DNA from: JBMHDN01 sp049889355
GTDB taxonomy: Bacteria > Pseudomonadota > Alphaproteobacteria > Puniceispirillales > Puniceispirillaceae
NCBI GenBank assembly: GCA_049889355.1
Contig: JBMHDN010000033.1
Coordinates: forward strand, 1 to 64,000
Reading direction: 5' to 3'
DNA length: 64,000 bases
The position numbers were made by a program, and so were the translations under genes. Below the pieces are notes generated by a model. That model saw only the letters and a list, made by a program, of their open reading frames with translations, was not told the origin of the DNA and made no database searches. Below, piece by piece: positions 35,498 to 45,120 of this stretch (position 1 is its first letter; each line of letters starts with the position of its first letter).

Positions 35498-35571
35498 TGA
35501 TCCCGGCAGGACTCGAACCTGCTACCTACAGATTAGGAATCTGTCGCTCTATCCTGATGAGCTACGGGACC
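35498..35571 (-). tRNA. tRNA-Arg (CCT)
   Basis: On the minus strand: acceptor GGTCCCG/CGGGATC, D arm AGCTCATCAGGATAGAGC, anticodon loop TTCCTAA (CCT, reads AGG), T arm GCAGGTTCGAGTCCTGC. The discriminator is A; the 3' CCA is not encoded, unlike the Phe and Thr tRNAs here. Confidence 0.95.
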
Positions 35572-35785
35572 ATAAACATCACACAGATAACGCTATTGTC
35601 GCGTGATTAAACCCTCCAGGTCAAGCCAGCACGCTTAAGCGACCCAATCTCTGATCTGCTAATTTCCTCAATATTTTGAAGCGTTATACTAAATCAATAC
35701 CAGATATTGTATTTGAGCCCTTGTCTCAGGTCTGGCTTCAAGGTAGGATCTTATTATCAGATCTTATTCATGTTTTAGGGTTGTT

Positions 35786-36517
35786 ATGTCGCGTTCCTCG
35801 CTTGTTTTCCAGTCTATCAGTGCTTTGCATCAGGAAGCCGAATCAGCGCATCTTAAGCTGGTTCATTCAGACAAAAACACCAAAGAGGTTCTGACCGCTT
35901 TTGAAGATGAGCCTGAAATCCCGACACAATCAGATGACAATGCGGCTGGCGGATTGCAAAAAGCGATCATTCAGACACAGCCGCCTTTGCCCAAACTGCC
36001 CAATTCAGCTGATATTTTTGCACGCATAGAAGCCCTCGCAGGTGCCGGTGATGAAACCGCGCGGCAAGCTGAAAAACAAGCATCTATTCTGGCGCATCTT
36101 GATGATATGCTAAATGATGCAGAAGCGAGCCTGACTGATGACACACAAAAATCACATCAGCCAGAATCCAGCCTGACAGAACAAGATGAGACAGATGAGG
36201 ATATCACCAAGGCCATGGCTGATATCCGTCGTTCTGTTGAAGAAAATGTTGAAGGCCAGGCCGAGACATCCCCTCAGCTGAAAGCCGATCAGCCTGTAGC
36301 ATCTGTCAAACAAAACGAGACTGAATTTGGCGCGCGCCTAGCTGATGATCCGCAATGGCAGGGCATGGTGCGGTCTATGGTCCGCGATGTGCTGACAGAA
36401 GAATTGCCAGATACCATCCAAAAAATGGTGCGTGATGCGCTAAAGGATATCACGCGTGAAGGGACCAGCCAGCCACGTTCAGGCGGCAAAATGCGCACCT
36501 CACGTTTCCGCCGCTAA
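35786..36517 (+). CDS. Acidic PopZ-like (DUF2497-like) protein, tentative
   Basis: 243 residues, acidic and Gln/Asp/Glu-rich, probably mostly disordered. ADIRRSVEEN (about 145-154) recalls the SIRRII helix of PopZ, and the C-terminal part (about 191-223: WQGMVRSMVRDVLTEELP, then DTIQKMVRDALKDI) recalls the PopZ oligomerisation helices, but without the WLD insert. It has a longer N-terminal region than PopZ. If related it would be a polar scaffold; otherwise it is an unrecognised coiled protein. Confidence 0.5.
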   Translation: MSRSSLVFQSISALHQEAESAHLKLVHSDKNTKEVLTAFEDEPEIPTQSDDNAAGGLQKAIIQTQPPLPKLPNSADIFARIEALAGAGDETARQAEKQASILAHLDDMLNDAEASLTDDTQKSHQPESSLTEQDETDEDITKAMADIRRSVEENVEGQAETSPQLKADQPVASVKQNETEFGARLADDPQWQGMVRSMVRDVLTEELPDTIQKMVRDALKDITREGTSQPRSGGKMRTSRFRR

Positions 36518-36523
36518 ATTACC

Positions 36524-37366
36524 TCAGAGCAATTTCACCCAATTTATCAGCTCAGCTTCGTGGATTGTGCGATCTGTTAAATCAGCACCCAGATGATATT
36601 TCGCGCCCAATTCTTGATCATCAGGCTTATGCTGGAGCTGGTCAAAATCAGCCTGCATCTGATCTGAACTCAGCCCCTCTATTTGGTTTTCAGCACCAAA
36701 AGCGGCCACCTGATGGAAACCATCGACATCTGAACGCCTGATAAAGCCGGCAATATGGCTGAATTCTAATTCTGGGTGATATTGCACACCCCAAAACTGG
36801 ACCCCGCCTGTTTCAACGCCAAAGGCCTGAACAGCACAATGCGCATTGCTGGCCAGCAATACCGCACCAGCAGGCAATTTTGTGCAATCATCACGGTGCA
36901 TGCACAGCGCATCAAACCGTGCTGGCTTATTTTCAAATAAGGCATGGTCACGGCCATCGCTCGTGAGATGAATATCGCGGGCTATTGCCAGCTCTGTGCC
37001 TTTGGGATTGGCCTCTACCCTGCCGCCCAATACCACCGCGCCCAAATGCAAACCATAGCATGAACCCAAAACTGGCTTGCCAGTGCCAAGGGCAATTTCC
37101 ATCGCATCGCGTGCTGATTTTGCCTCTGGCTGAGCCGCTGACCAGGCCACACCTGACCCGGGAAACACATAGCCATCATAAAGGCTGGTATTGATATCCA
37201 GCTGAGGCGCATCGCTAAAAGCAGGCCGGATGATATCAAATGTCAGATCGGATCGCAGGGCAGATAGATGCGCTGCATAATTTTCAGCAGGTCCGTTAAA
37301 ATCGCCTGACTGCGTTTTTGCTACCAGCCCCTCATGACTGCCCTCAACCACCAGAATATGTGCCAT
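36524..37366 (-). CDS. Class I glutamine amidotransferase-like protein
   Basis: 280 residues from the ATG at 37366. Catalytic nucleophile in GKPVLGSCYGLHLGAVVLGG (Cys) and His/Glu in GVQYHPELEFSHIAG, so the hydrolase triad is complete. The fold matches GMP synthase-like GATase1 proteins acting on gamma-glutamyl amides. It is the last gene of a minus-strand cluster behind the MttB-like gene (29-base gap), suggesting a role in using a methylated amine or its glutamyl derivative; inferred only. Confidence 0.85.
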   Translation of the reverse strand: MAHILVVEGSHEGLVAKTQSGDFNGPAENYAAHLSALRSDLTFDIIRPAFSDAPQLDINTSLYDGYVFPGSGVAWSAAQPEAKSARDAMEIALGTGKPVLGSCYGLHLGAVVLGGRVEANPKGTELAIARDIHLTSDGRDHALFENKPARFDALCMHRDDCTKLPAGAVLLASNAHCAVQAFGVETGGVQFWGVQYHPELEFSHIAGFIRRSDVDGFHQVAAFGAENQIEGLSSDQMQADFDQLQHKPDDQELGAKYHLGADLTDRTIHEAELINWVKLL

Positions 37367-37395
37367 CTTGTCTCTCTCCAGCGTATCTAAGGCGC

Positions 37396-38943
37396 TTAGA
37401 TTTCCTGACTGCCAATCTCTTCTTTGCGCTTGGCGACAAAGGCAGACAGCGCCTCTTGCCTGTCTTGTGGCAAATCTGGTTGCTGATAGTCTGCCAAGGC
37501 CTGCTGCCAAATCTCGGTGGCCCGCATGGTTGCGGTCTTGCTGCCATTTGCCTGCCAGCCTTCATAATTGGTCCAGTCTGACAAAAACGGGCTGTAAAAA
37601 GCAGATTTATAGCGTGCGAGCGTATGATCTGCGCCAAAGAAATGCCCGCCAGGTGGTGTTTCAGCCAAAGCGTCAAAGCCAAAATCATCTGCGCTAAATT
37701 CAGTGGGCTGTAGCAGATAGGACATATTCTGGAGCATTTCTACATCCATCACCAGCTTTTCAAAGGACGCCACAAGCCCACCTTCAGCCCAGCCAGCCGC
37801 ATGGTAGATCATATTCCCATAGCCTGTTACCGCACCCCATAGGGCCATCTGTGTTTCCCAGACCCCCTGTCCATCTGCCACATTAGAGGCCGAACAAGCA
37901 CTGGTCCGATAAGGCAACCCATAACGGCGGGCCAACTGTCCTCCTGCCATATTAGCAAGGGTATTTTCAGGTGTCCCAAAAGCAGGAGCACCTGATTTCA
38001 TATCCACATTACTGGTAAAACCGCCATAGACCGCTGGTGTGCCAGGGCGCACAATCTGCAATAAGGCAATTGCAAAAAGTGCTTCGGCATTTTGCTGGGC
38101 CAACGCGCCAGCTAGCGTCACCGGCGTCATCGCCCCCATCAGCGTGAAAGGTGTCATCACCACCGGCTGGCCCATCTCAGCCATGGCAATAGACGCATCA
38201 GCCATTTCTACATCAAATTTACGCGGCGAGTTGATTGATACATTGATGGTACAGCCTGGCGATTCAACCATCTCTTCTAAGGTTATACCACGTGCCATTG
38301 CGATCATCTTGGCGGCATCACGCACCCGTGTCTCGCCAATTGACATGGATAAAAACACCTTATCAGACAAGGTCAGATTAACCTGTGTTGTATCGAGATG
38401 GCGGGTATTCACTGGCAAATCATTCGGGGCAAGTGTCTGATTGCCGAAAAAATTAATGACATTGAAATATTGACCAAGGCGAATCAGATTTTTGTAATCT
38501 GCGAAATTGCCAGATCGCCGGCCATTAATCTCATCATGTGCATTTGGCGCACCAGATACCATCCCAAAATGGATATGATTGCCACCAATGGTAAGCGCAT
38601 GATTTGGGTTAGCTGGGGTGATGGTAAAGCTGGAGGGCGCCTTGGCCACCAATTCGATCACCAAAGCCGGGTCCATTTTAACAATTTGGGTGGCGTCATC
38701 CACTTCCGCACCGACAGAGCGGTAAAGCGCACGCGCCTTCTCGCTCATCACCTCAATGCCGAGCTCAGCTAAAATACGCAAAGACTGGTGGTGAATAGCC
38801 TCTATCTGATCGCCAGAGAGAGGGGCTAAAGGGGCCATCTGGTTGCGGTTGATGCGCCAATTCAGCTGGTCAATCGCACCAGCAGGTGCCGACCCAGATT
38901 CAGAAGATGCCTCAGCATTGCGACGGCGGGCTCTGCGTACCAT
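37396..38943 (-). CDS. MttB/COG5598 trimethylamine methyltransferase-like protein (non-pyrrolysine)
   Basis: 515 residues from ATG 38943. Basic N-terminus MVRRARRRN, then LSGDQIEAIHHQSLRILAEL and a TIM-barrel type sequence with INVSINSPRKFDVEMADASI and AFGTPENTLANMAGGQLARRYGLPYRTS, typical of the MttB superfamily. No in-frame TAG, so no pyrrolysine; such homologues use glycine betaine or related quaternary amines, or are uncharacterised. No corrinoid protein gene is adjacent. It lies between a class II aldolase gene and a glutamine amidotransferase gene. Confidence 0.88.
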   Translation of the reverse strand: MVRRARRRNAEASSESGSAPAGAIDQLNWRINRNQMAPLAPLSGDQIEAIHHQSLRILAELGIEVMSEKARALYRSVGAEVDDATQIVKMDPALVIELVAKAPSSFTITPANPNHALTIGGNHIHFGMVSGAPNAHDEINGRRSGNFADYKNLIRLGQYFNVINFFGNQTLAPNDLPVNTRHLDTTQVNLTLSDKVFLSMSIGETRVRDAAKMIAMARGITLEEMVESPGCTINVSINSPRKFDVEMADASIAMAEMGQPVVMTPFTLMGAMTPVTLAGALAQQNAEALFAIALLQIVRPGTPAVYGGFTSNVDMKSGAPAFGTPENTLANMAGGQLARRYGLPYRTSACSASNVADGQGVWETQMALWGAVTGYGNMIYHAAGWAEGGLVASFEKLVMDVEMLQNMSYLLQPTEFSADDFGFDALAETPPGGHFFGADHTLARYKSAFYSPFLSDWTNYEGWQANGSKTATMRATEIWQQALADYQQPDLPQDRQEALSAFVAKRKEEIGSQEI

Positions 38944-39091
38944 AACTATCCTCAATCCAATCTGTTTGATAGTCTTATGGTGCGGCCTAAACTGGCCTAA
39001 CATGTTCAAAATCTGCCCTTTTTTGCCCTCTGACAGACGTGATGGGCTGGTTTATACCAATTCACATTGGGGTGTTTGGGGCTGGCTATCC

Positions 39092-39838
39092 TTACTGCCG
39101 GTAATCTGGCTCTTCTTCATCCAGCACCGCCCGGATAGCCCGCATATGATGCCGGGCTTCGCGATCATAGCCTTCCCATTGCTGGGCTGTTTTTTCAGCA
39201 AGCGCATTGTCCATCACTGCTAATTTTTGTTGGGTGGACATGGCGATCATCACTGTTCGGCAGGCACGCTCCAGATAATACATCAGATCCCAGGCCAGAG
39301 CCGGTGTCTCAGCTGCGGTCAAAATGCCATGCTGGCCCATCATCAAACAGCGCTGATTGCCCAGACAGCCTGACAGCCGCTCGCCCTCTTCGCCAATGCC
39401 CATGCCATCAAAGCCCAAATCCCAGGCCAGCCGGTTATGAAAACGCGCTGTTGTCTGGTCAATCGCTGGCAGTTTCGGTTCTGCCAAGGCCAGCAAGCTG
39501 GTGGCATAGGTTGGATGGAGATGGAGCAGAACACGGGCTTGCGGGTTATTGCGGTGCATCGCCCCATGAATACCCCAGGCGGTGATATCAATATCATCAC
39601 GCGCCGGGTCTGGCGGGGCTTGGTTATCGAGCAATAGCAAATCACTGGCCCGCATTTTGGAGAAATGAATCCCATATGGGTTCATTAAAAATTGCTGACC
39701 ATCTTCAGAGACTGCACAGGAAAAATGATTAGCGATGCCCTCATGCATCCCTTCTCTGGCTGACCATCTGAATAAAGCGGCCATATCGCGGCGCAATTCC
39801 AGAATATCGGCTTGTGTTTTCGCCGTCAGATCATCCAT
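39092..39838 (-). CDS. Class II aldolase/adducin family protein
   Basis: 248 residues. Zinc-binding pattern: ARVLLHLHPTYATSLL (His-x-His) and LMMGQHGILTAAETPALAW (His), with MHEGIANHFSCAV near the N-terminus (substrate loop). Members cleave or epimerise phosphorylated sugars or act on other small hydroxy acids; this non-FucA type has no assigned substrate. Shine-Dalgarno AAGGGA precedes the ATG. First gene of the putative three-gene cluster with the MttB-like protein. Confidence 0.87.
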   Translation of the reverse strand: MDDLTAKTQADILELRRDMAALFRWSAREGMHEGIANHFSCAVSEDGQQFLMNPYGIHFSKMRASDLLLLDNQAPPDPARDDIDITAWGIHGAMHRNNPQARVLLHLHPTYATSLLALAEPKLPAIDQTTARFHNRLAWDLGFDGMGIGEEGERLSGCLGNQRCLMMGQHGILTAAETPALAWDLMYYLERACRTVMIAMSTQQKLAVMDNALAEKTAQQWEGYDREARHHMRAIRAVLDEEEPDYRQ

Positions 39839-39963
39839 CGCATCATCCCTTTTTGCCTGACCAGATTTTTTTCTCTTCTTGAGCGCGCATCAGGCTTATT
39901 CTATGAATAAACCAAGTCCGGTTTATCAGGTCAATTCAAACCATAGGGTATGGACATTCAAAA

Positions 39964-40980
39964 ATGACAAAGGCCCTTATCCTCACCAGCGATGACAAGC
40001 CAGGCGGCATCCGCCGTGCCTTTCTTGAAAATCTGGCTGTATTACAGGATATACACGGCCTGTCAGCCACTATCTGTGCACCTGCTGTGCTACGCGATTT
40101 GGCCCCTGATACTCACCTAACGCGCAATTGGTACACTCTCTCAGCTATGGGGCGTGGGTTGTTGCGCCATCTGCCTTTCATCTCTTCTGCTGTTTTGCCA
40201 AAAGGTATGTTTGATGTGGCCTTGGTCCATAATGGCTTTTTATGCAAGGCAGCGAGAAGAAAGGCACGCCGTATCATTGGCATTTGCCATAATGACAAAT
40301 TTCATCATTTCAGCGCAGCAGATGAGGTGATCTGCCTGACCCCGAAAGCGATCGACAAGGCCATACAAGCTGGCTGGCCAGACACCAAACTGCATCTCTT
40401 GCCGCATTATCTGGACTTTACATCGCCAGAGCCAGCCCCTGTCCGACCACAGCTGCGCACCATCGCCGCGCTTGGCCGGCTGGTCCCAAAGAAAAATATG
40501 GGCCTTTTCATCCGCGCAGCCGCACAGGTCAAACAGATGCGCCCTGACTTGCGATTCTTACTGGCAGGAGACGGGCCAGAAAAGGCACGTCTTGCCGCGC
40601 TGAACGCTGAACTTGGCCAGCCTGTTGAGATGCAAGGCTGGGTTAAGATGCACGATTTTGCCCCTACTGTAGATTTGGCGATCATTCCCTCGCTGGACGA
40701 GCCTTTTGGCTATGTCCTGCCAGAGATGGTTGACGCTGGCATACCCGTTCTGGCTTCAACCAGTTTTGGCCCTGATCTGATGCTGAATTCAGGTGCGCGC
40801 GCACCGCTTTTCGACCCGCATGACCCAGCAGGCCTGGCGCGTTTGATACGCACCTATGCAGATGATAGCCCTGCCTATCAAGGCTTGCATGCACAGTGTC
40901 AGCAATTGAAAACAGACCCTCTGTTCAGCCGTTCAAGCCATTTGAAAAAATGGACGGATATGCTGACATCTGCTGACTAA
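39964..40980 (+). CDS. Glycosyltransferase family 4 protein
   Basis: 338 residues, GT-B fold. TIAALGRLVPKKNMGLFIRAAA (start of the nucleotide-sugar domain), FLLAGDGPEKARL, and EPFGYVLPE, the E-x7-E motif of GT4 retaining enzymes, inside IPSLDEPFGYVLPEMVDAGI. The acceptor is probably an envelope sugar or lipid; not deducible. Convergent with the Lrp-type gene, five bases apart. Confidence 0.88.
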   Translation: MTKALILTSDDKPGGIRRAFLENLAVLQDIHGLSATICAPAVLRDLAPDTHLTRNWYTLSAMGRGLLRHLPFISSAVLPKGMFDVALVHNGFLCKAARRKARRIIGICHNDKFHHFSAADEVICLTPKAIDKAIQAGWPDTKLHLLPHYLDFTSPEPAPVRPQLRTIAALGRLVPKKNMGLFIRAAAQVKQMRPDLRFLLAGDGPEKARLAALNAELGQPVEMQGWVKMHDFAPTVDLAIIPSLDEPFGYVLPEMVDAGIPVLASTSFGPDLMLNSGARAPLFDPHDPAGLARLIRTYADDSPAYQGLHAQCQQLKTDPLFSRSSHLKKWTDMLTSAD

Positions 40981-40985
40981 GTGCC

Positions 40986-41447
40986 TTAAGGGCTGTCTTG
41001 TAAGGGCAGCATGGTGGTGAATTTTATCTCTTCCATCGCAAAAGACGAGCTGACATCTTTTAGCTTCACATCTTGGATCAGGCTTTTATAAAACCGGTCA
41101 TAGGCCACCATATCTGCCACCACAACACGCAGCATATAGTCTATTTCGCCTGACATCCGGTAAAACTCTACTACCTCTTCTTTATCAGCTATTTTGCGGG
41201 CAAAAGTTTCCAGCCATTCTGCATTATGCTGATCGGTTTTGATGGCCACAAAGACAGACATACCCAGCCCAACCTTCTCGGCATTTAATAAGGCCACACG
41301 GCCTCTAATAACGCCTTCTTCTTCCATCTTTTGAATGCGGCGCCAGCATGGGGTCACCGACAAGCCCACCCGCTTGGCGATATCTGCCACAGGCTGGGCA
41401 GCGTTTTCCTGAAGCAATTTCAGAATTTTGCGATCTGTTGCATCCAT
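40986..41447 (-). CDS. Lrp/AsnC family transcriptional regulator
   Basis: 153 residues from ATG 41447 with AAGGGG upstream. N-terminal HTH: MDATDRKILKLLQENAAQ then VADIAKRVGLSVTPCWRRIQKMEEEGVI, followed by the RAM effector domain (VFVAIKTDQHN, VVEFYRMSGEIDYMLRVVV). It would sense an amino acid and regulate its metabolism. Divergent from the methyltransferase gene, so it may regulate that promoter or itself; the target is unknown. Confidence 0.93.
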   Translation of the reverse strand: MDATDRKILKLLQENAAQPVADIAKRVGLSVTPCWRRIQKMEEEGVIRGRVALLNAEKVGLGMSVFVAIKTDQHNAEWLETFARKIADKEEVVEFYRMSGEIDYMLRVVVADMVAYDRFYKSLIQDVKLKDVSSSFAMEEIKFTTMLPLQDSP

Positions 41448-41593
41448 CGTGATCAGCCCCTTTTGAGATGATTTTTGAGAAATATTTTCTATACTCTGCA
41501 AGGAATTAACCTATTTTGGAAATTATTTTTTTATTTCCCGTGTTTTTTTGTGGATGCTGGACAGAATGCGTCTAAGACGCCATTATCGCGCCC

Positions 41594-42514
41594 ATGACCT
41601 TTTTCAAGCCGCATATTCAGCATAATCTCTACCCTTCTGGTTGGCAGGATTACGCCCTGCTTGATACAGGCAATGGCCAGAAATTAGAGCGTTTTGGCCC
41701 CTATCAATTTGTGCGCCCTGAGCCGCAGGCACTCTGGACACCACGCCTTGATTCAGAGATCTGGCAGGCGGCAGATGGGCGCTTTGTTGCCGCAGCAGAA
41801 GATAGCGAGAAAGGCGGGCGCTGGCATTTATCTGACAGGCTGCCTGAGAGCTGGGTCTTGGGGTTTGAAGAAGTGCGCTTTCATGCCATGCCGACCCCAT
41901 TTCGCCATTTGGGCTTTTTTCCGGAACAATCGGTACATTGGCAATGGTGTGCTGATCAGATAGAGCGCTTTATCGCACAACATAATCGCGCCCCGCGTAT
42001 CTTGAACCTCTTTGCTTATAGCGGTGTGGCAAGCCTGCATGCCGCCGCCGCAGGTGCTGAGGTAACCCATCTAGATGCCAGTAAAAAAGCAGTGGCACAG
42101 GCTTTTGCAAACCGTGATCTCTCAGGCTTGGAATCAGCCCCTATCCGCTTTATCACCGATGATGCCAGCCGTTTTGTCCAGCGCGAATTACGCCGCGAGC
42201 GGCTCTATGACGGGATTATTCTGGACCCGCCAAAATATGGCCGCGGTCCTAAAGGTGAGATTTGGCAATTACATGAACATCTGCCACAGCTTTTATCTGA
42301 TTGTGTGGCTTTGCTGAGCGAGGATGCGGCTTTTTTGGTTGCGACCCTCTATGCTATCCGCACCTCAACCAGCGCTGTGCACAGCGCGCTGGCTGATCTG
42401 CTGGCCGGCCGGACAGGCACATTACAGTCAGGCGAGATTGTTATCGCAGAAGAAGGTGATCAGGGGCGGGCCATTGGTCAGGCCCTCTATGCCAGATGGG
42501 CGAGCGAAACCTGA
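41594..42514 (+). CDS. Class I SAM-dependent (23S rRNA-type) methyltransferase
   Basis: 306 residues. SAM motif I ILNLFAYSGVASLHAAAAGA (about 137-156), motif II VTHLDASKKAV, and catalytic IILDPPKYGRGPKGE near 212. This matches the COG1092 group of RlmI/RlmK-like rRNA cytosine/guanine methyltransferases, but lacks the N-terminal PUA domain, so the target is uncertain. Confidence 0.88.
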   Translation: MTFFKPHIQHNLYPSGWQDYALLDTGNGQKLERFGPYQFVRPEPQALWTPRLDSEIWQAADGRFVAAAEDSEKGGRWHLSDRLPESWVLGFEEVRFHAMPTPFRHLGFFPEQSVHWQWCADQIERFIAQHNRAPRILNLFAYSGVASLHAAAAGAEVTHLDASKKAVAQAFANRDLSGLESAPIRFITDDASRFVQRELRRERLYDGIILDPPKYGRGPKGEIWQLHEHLPQLLSDCVALLSEDAAFLVATLYAIRTSTSAVHSALADLLAGRTGTLQSGEIVIAEEGDQGRAIGQALYARWASET

Positions 42515-42554
42515 TCTTTAAAAAAATGGGGTGCAAAGCCTGCAAGCGCTCGCC

Positions 42555-43376
42555 TCAGCTTTGGTGGCGCAGATGCTCATAAAGGGCAATGCCAGTTGAA
42601 ACCGCCAGATTTAAACTATCTGAGCGGCCCAGCATCGGCATGCGCACCAGCTGGTTGCAAGCTGCCATCAAATTATCTGTCAGACCAGATTGCTCATTAC
42701 CCATTAATAACAGGCAAGGCCCTTGCCAATTGGCTTTACGGTAATCTTCTGAGGCTGGCAGGGCAGTACCTATCACTTGGCCAGGCCAATGGCCTGCAAA
42801 TGATATAAAATCTGCAGCACTCGACTGGACCAGCTGGACATTAAAAACCGCCCCCATTGACGCCCGCACTGACTCTACAGAATAAGGGTCTGTGCAGTCA
42901 TCGAGTAAAATCACCCCGGGCGCCCCCACCGCATCTGCTGTGCGCATAATCGTACCCAGATTACCTGGATCACGTACCCTATCCAGCACCACCCAGCAAG
43001 ACCCGTCGGTGGCTTTCACATCCTCAAGAGATAGAAATTTCTGGGCAAAGGCACCCAAGACCATCTGCGGATTATCTTTGCGCGATACACGGGACAACAA
43101 ATCAGCTGTGGTGGGCAAAGCCCGGCCACCGCCTGCCTCACAGGCGGCTATCAGCTTTTTCAGCCGCGGCTCATCTTGGCGTTCAGCGACATAGAGCAGG
43201 CGTTGAGGGACAAAGCCCAATTCGATCGCTTCGGTGCAGATACGCATACCTTCTGCCAGAAACCAGCCGGTTTGTTTGCGGTATTTACGTTCATGCAATG
43301 CACGCAGCTGTTTGATTTCAGCATTGCCTGCAGAGGTGATGATAATAGGAGATGAAAAAGACGCGGCTCTGACCAT
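42555..43376 (-). CDS. SpoU/TrmH family RNA 2'-O-methyltransferase
   Basis: 273 residues. N-terminal substrate-binding part (ITSAGNAEIKQLRALHERKYRK), then the SPOUT knot with motif 1 LDRVRDPGNLGTIMRTADA, motif 2 LLMGNEQSGL and motif 3 MPMLGRSDSLNLAVSTGIALYE. Resembles RlmB/TsnR-like 23S rRNA enzymes. Directly upstream of fhs on the same strand but separated by a candidate terminator of fhs. Confidence 0.93.
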   Translation of the reverse strand: MVRAASFSSPIIITSAGNAEIKQLRALHERKYRKQTGWFLAEGMRICTEAIELGFVPQRLLYVAERQDEPRLKKLIAACEAGGGRALPTTADLLSRVSRKDNPQMVLGAFAQKFLSLEDVKATDGSCWVVLDRVRDPGNLGTIMRTADAVGAPGVILLDDCTDPYSVESVRASMGAVFNVQLVQSSAADFISFAGHWPGQVIGTALPASEDYRKANWQGPCLLLMGNEQSGLTDNLMAACNQLVRMPMLGRSDSLNLAVSTGIALYEHLRHQS

Positions 43377-43408
43377 GCCCTTATTTAACAGAGCAAAAGA
43401 GCCGCGTC

Positions 43409-43437
43409 CAAAAATGTTTTGCCTGATTCGTCAGGCA
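43409..43437 (-). terminator. Candidate terminator after fhs
   Basis: On the minus strand, TGCCTGA-CGAA-TCAGGCA (7-bp stem, 4-base loop, 43437-43420) lies 16 bases past the fhs stop and is followed by AAACATTTTT. The T run is imperfect, so termination strength is uncertain. Confidence 0.5.
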
Positions 43438-43452
43438 TGTCAGCCAAAAGGC

Positions 43453-45120
43453 TTAGAATAGACCTTCAATTTGACCGCCATCATCCAGCATAATGCTCTC
43501 AGCTGCTGGGGTTTTTGGCAGACCTGGCATGGTCATGATATCACCGCAAATCACCACGATAAAACCAGCCCCTGCAGACAGGCGCACTTCGCGTACAGGC
43601 ACGATATGACCAGTTGGTGCACCGCGCAGGTTCGGATCTGTTGAGAAGCTATATTGTGTTTTGGCCATACAGACTGGCAAATCACCATAGCCTGCTGCTT
43701 CCCATTCTTTGAGCTGATCGCGGATACGCTTGTCAGCGGCCACATCATCAGCGCGGTAAATGCGGGTTGCAACGGTTTTGATTTTGTCAAACAGAGACAT
43801 CTCATCACCATAAAGCGGGGCGAATTGTGCCTGACCTGCTTCACAGATTTCAACCACCTTATGAGCCAACTCTTCAGTACCTTCTGAGCCTTTGGCCCAA
43901 TGCTGGCACATCACCGCCTCAGCACCAACTTCGGCCACAGCCTTTTTAATAACCTCAACTTCTGCATCTGTATCAGTGATGAAATGGTTAATCGCAACCA
44001 CAGCCGGCACGCCGAACTGCTTCACATTTTCAATGTGACGCAGCAGGTTCACGACACCCTTTTGAACCGCTTCGACATTTTCTGAGCCCAGCTCGTCCTT
44101 GGTCAGGCCGCCATTCATTTTCAACGCGCGCACTGTGGCAACAATCACCACACAATCTGGGCTGAGGCCTGCCTTGCGGCATTTAATGTCAAAGAATTTT
44201 TCAGCACCCAAATCCGCACCAAAGCCAGCTTCAGTCACCACATAATCAGAGAGTTTCATCGCTGTTTTGGTGGCGACCACTGAATTACAGCCATGGGCGA
44301 TATTGGCAAATGGTCCGCCATGAATAAAGGCTGGGTTATTTTCCAAGGTCTGGACCAGATTAGGCTGCATCGCATCTTTGAGCAGCACCGTCATTGCGCC
44401 ATCTGCCTTTACATCACGGCAATAAACAGCTGATTTATCACGGCGATAGCCAATGATGATATCACCCAGACGCTTTTGCAAATCTTCGAGATTCATTGCC
44501 AGACACAAGATAGCCATGATCTCAGAGGCTACGGTGATATCAAAGCCTGATTCGCGCGGGAAGCCGTTTGCCACACCGCCCAAAGACACCAGATTCTGTC
44601 GCAGCGCACGGTCATTCATATCCAATACACGGCGCCATGCCACACGGCGAATATCAATCTGTTCAGCATTGCCCCAATAGATATGGTTATCGATCATCGC
44701 AGAAAGCAAATTATGTGCTGAGGTAATAGCGTGGAAATCGCCGGTGAAATGCAGGTTGATATCTTCCATTGGAATAACCTGGGCATAGCCACCACCGGCA
44801 GCCCCGCCCTTCATCCCAAAGCAAGGGCCGAGTGATGGCTCGCGCAGGCAAATCAGCGCATCCTTGCCAATTCGGTTCAGCCCATCGCCAAGACCCACAG
44901 TGGTTGTGGTCTTGCCTTCACCAGCTGGTGTCGGGTTAATCGCGGTGACAAGCACCAGCTTATTATTTGGATTTTCAGGCAGTGATTCGGCCCAGGCAAG
45001 GTCAATTTTGGCCTTATCATGGCCATAGGGTTTCAGCGCTTCAGCTGGCACTTTCAGCTTTTCACCAATTTCCATAATTGGTTTTGGAGTTGCTGCACGG
45101 GCAATATCAATATCACGCAT
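43453..45120 (-). CDS. fhs: Formate-tetrahydrofolate ligase
   Basis: 555 residues from ATG 45120 (AAAGGA upstream); an in-frame extension to 45165 is possible but unnecessary. ATP site TPAGEGKTTTTVGLGDGLN; also PSLGPCFGMKGGAAGGGYAQ and NMQPNLVQTLENNPAFIHGG-like folate segments (MQPNLVQTLENNPAFIHGG). It joins formate, ATP and tetrahydrofolate to 10-formyl-THF, or runs in reverse to make ATP in marine methyl-compound oxidisers. It is preceded by a 360-base leader with a terminator-like hairpin, divergent from a GlxA-type regulator. Confidence 0.97.
   Translation of the reverse strand: MRDIDIARAATPKPIMEIGEKLKVPAEALKPYGHDKAKIDLAWAESLPENPNNKLVLVTAINPTPAGEGKTTTTVGLGDGLNRIGKDALICLREPSLGPCFGMKGGAAGGGYAQVIPMEDINLHFTGDFHAITSAHNLLSAMIDNHIYWGNAEQIDIRRVAWRRVLDMNDRALRQNLVSLGGVANGFPRESGFDITVASEIMAILCLAMNLEDLQKRLGDIIIGYRRDKSAVYCRDVKADGAMTVLLKDAMQPNLVQTLENNPAFIHGGPFANIAHGCNSVVATKTAMKLSDYVVTEAGFGADLGAEKFFDIKCRKAGLSPDCVVIVATVRALKMNGGLTKDELGSENVEAVQKGVVNLLRHIENVKQFGVPAVVAINHFITDTDAEVEVIKKAVAEVGAEAVMCQHWAKGSEGTEELAHKVVEICEAGQAQFAPLYGDEMSLFDKIKTVATRIYRADDVAADKRIRDQLKEWEAAGYGDLPVCMAKTQYSFSTDPNLRGAPTGHIVPVREVRLSAGAGFIVVICGDIMTMPGLPKTPAAESIMLDDGGQIEGLF

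Noticed and set aside
37396..38943. Pyrrolysine-type MttB.
   Set aside because: No in-frame TAG within the gene and no pyl genes nearby.
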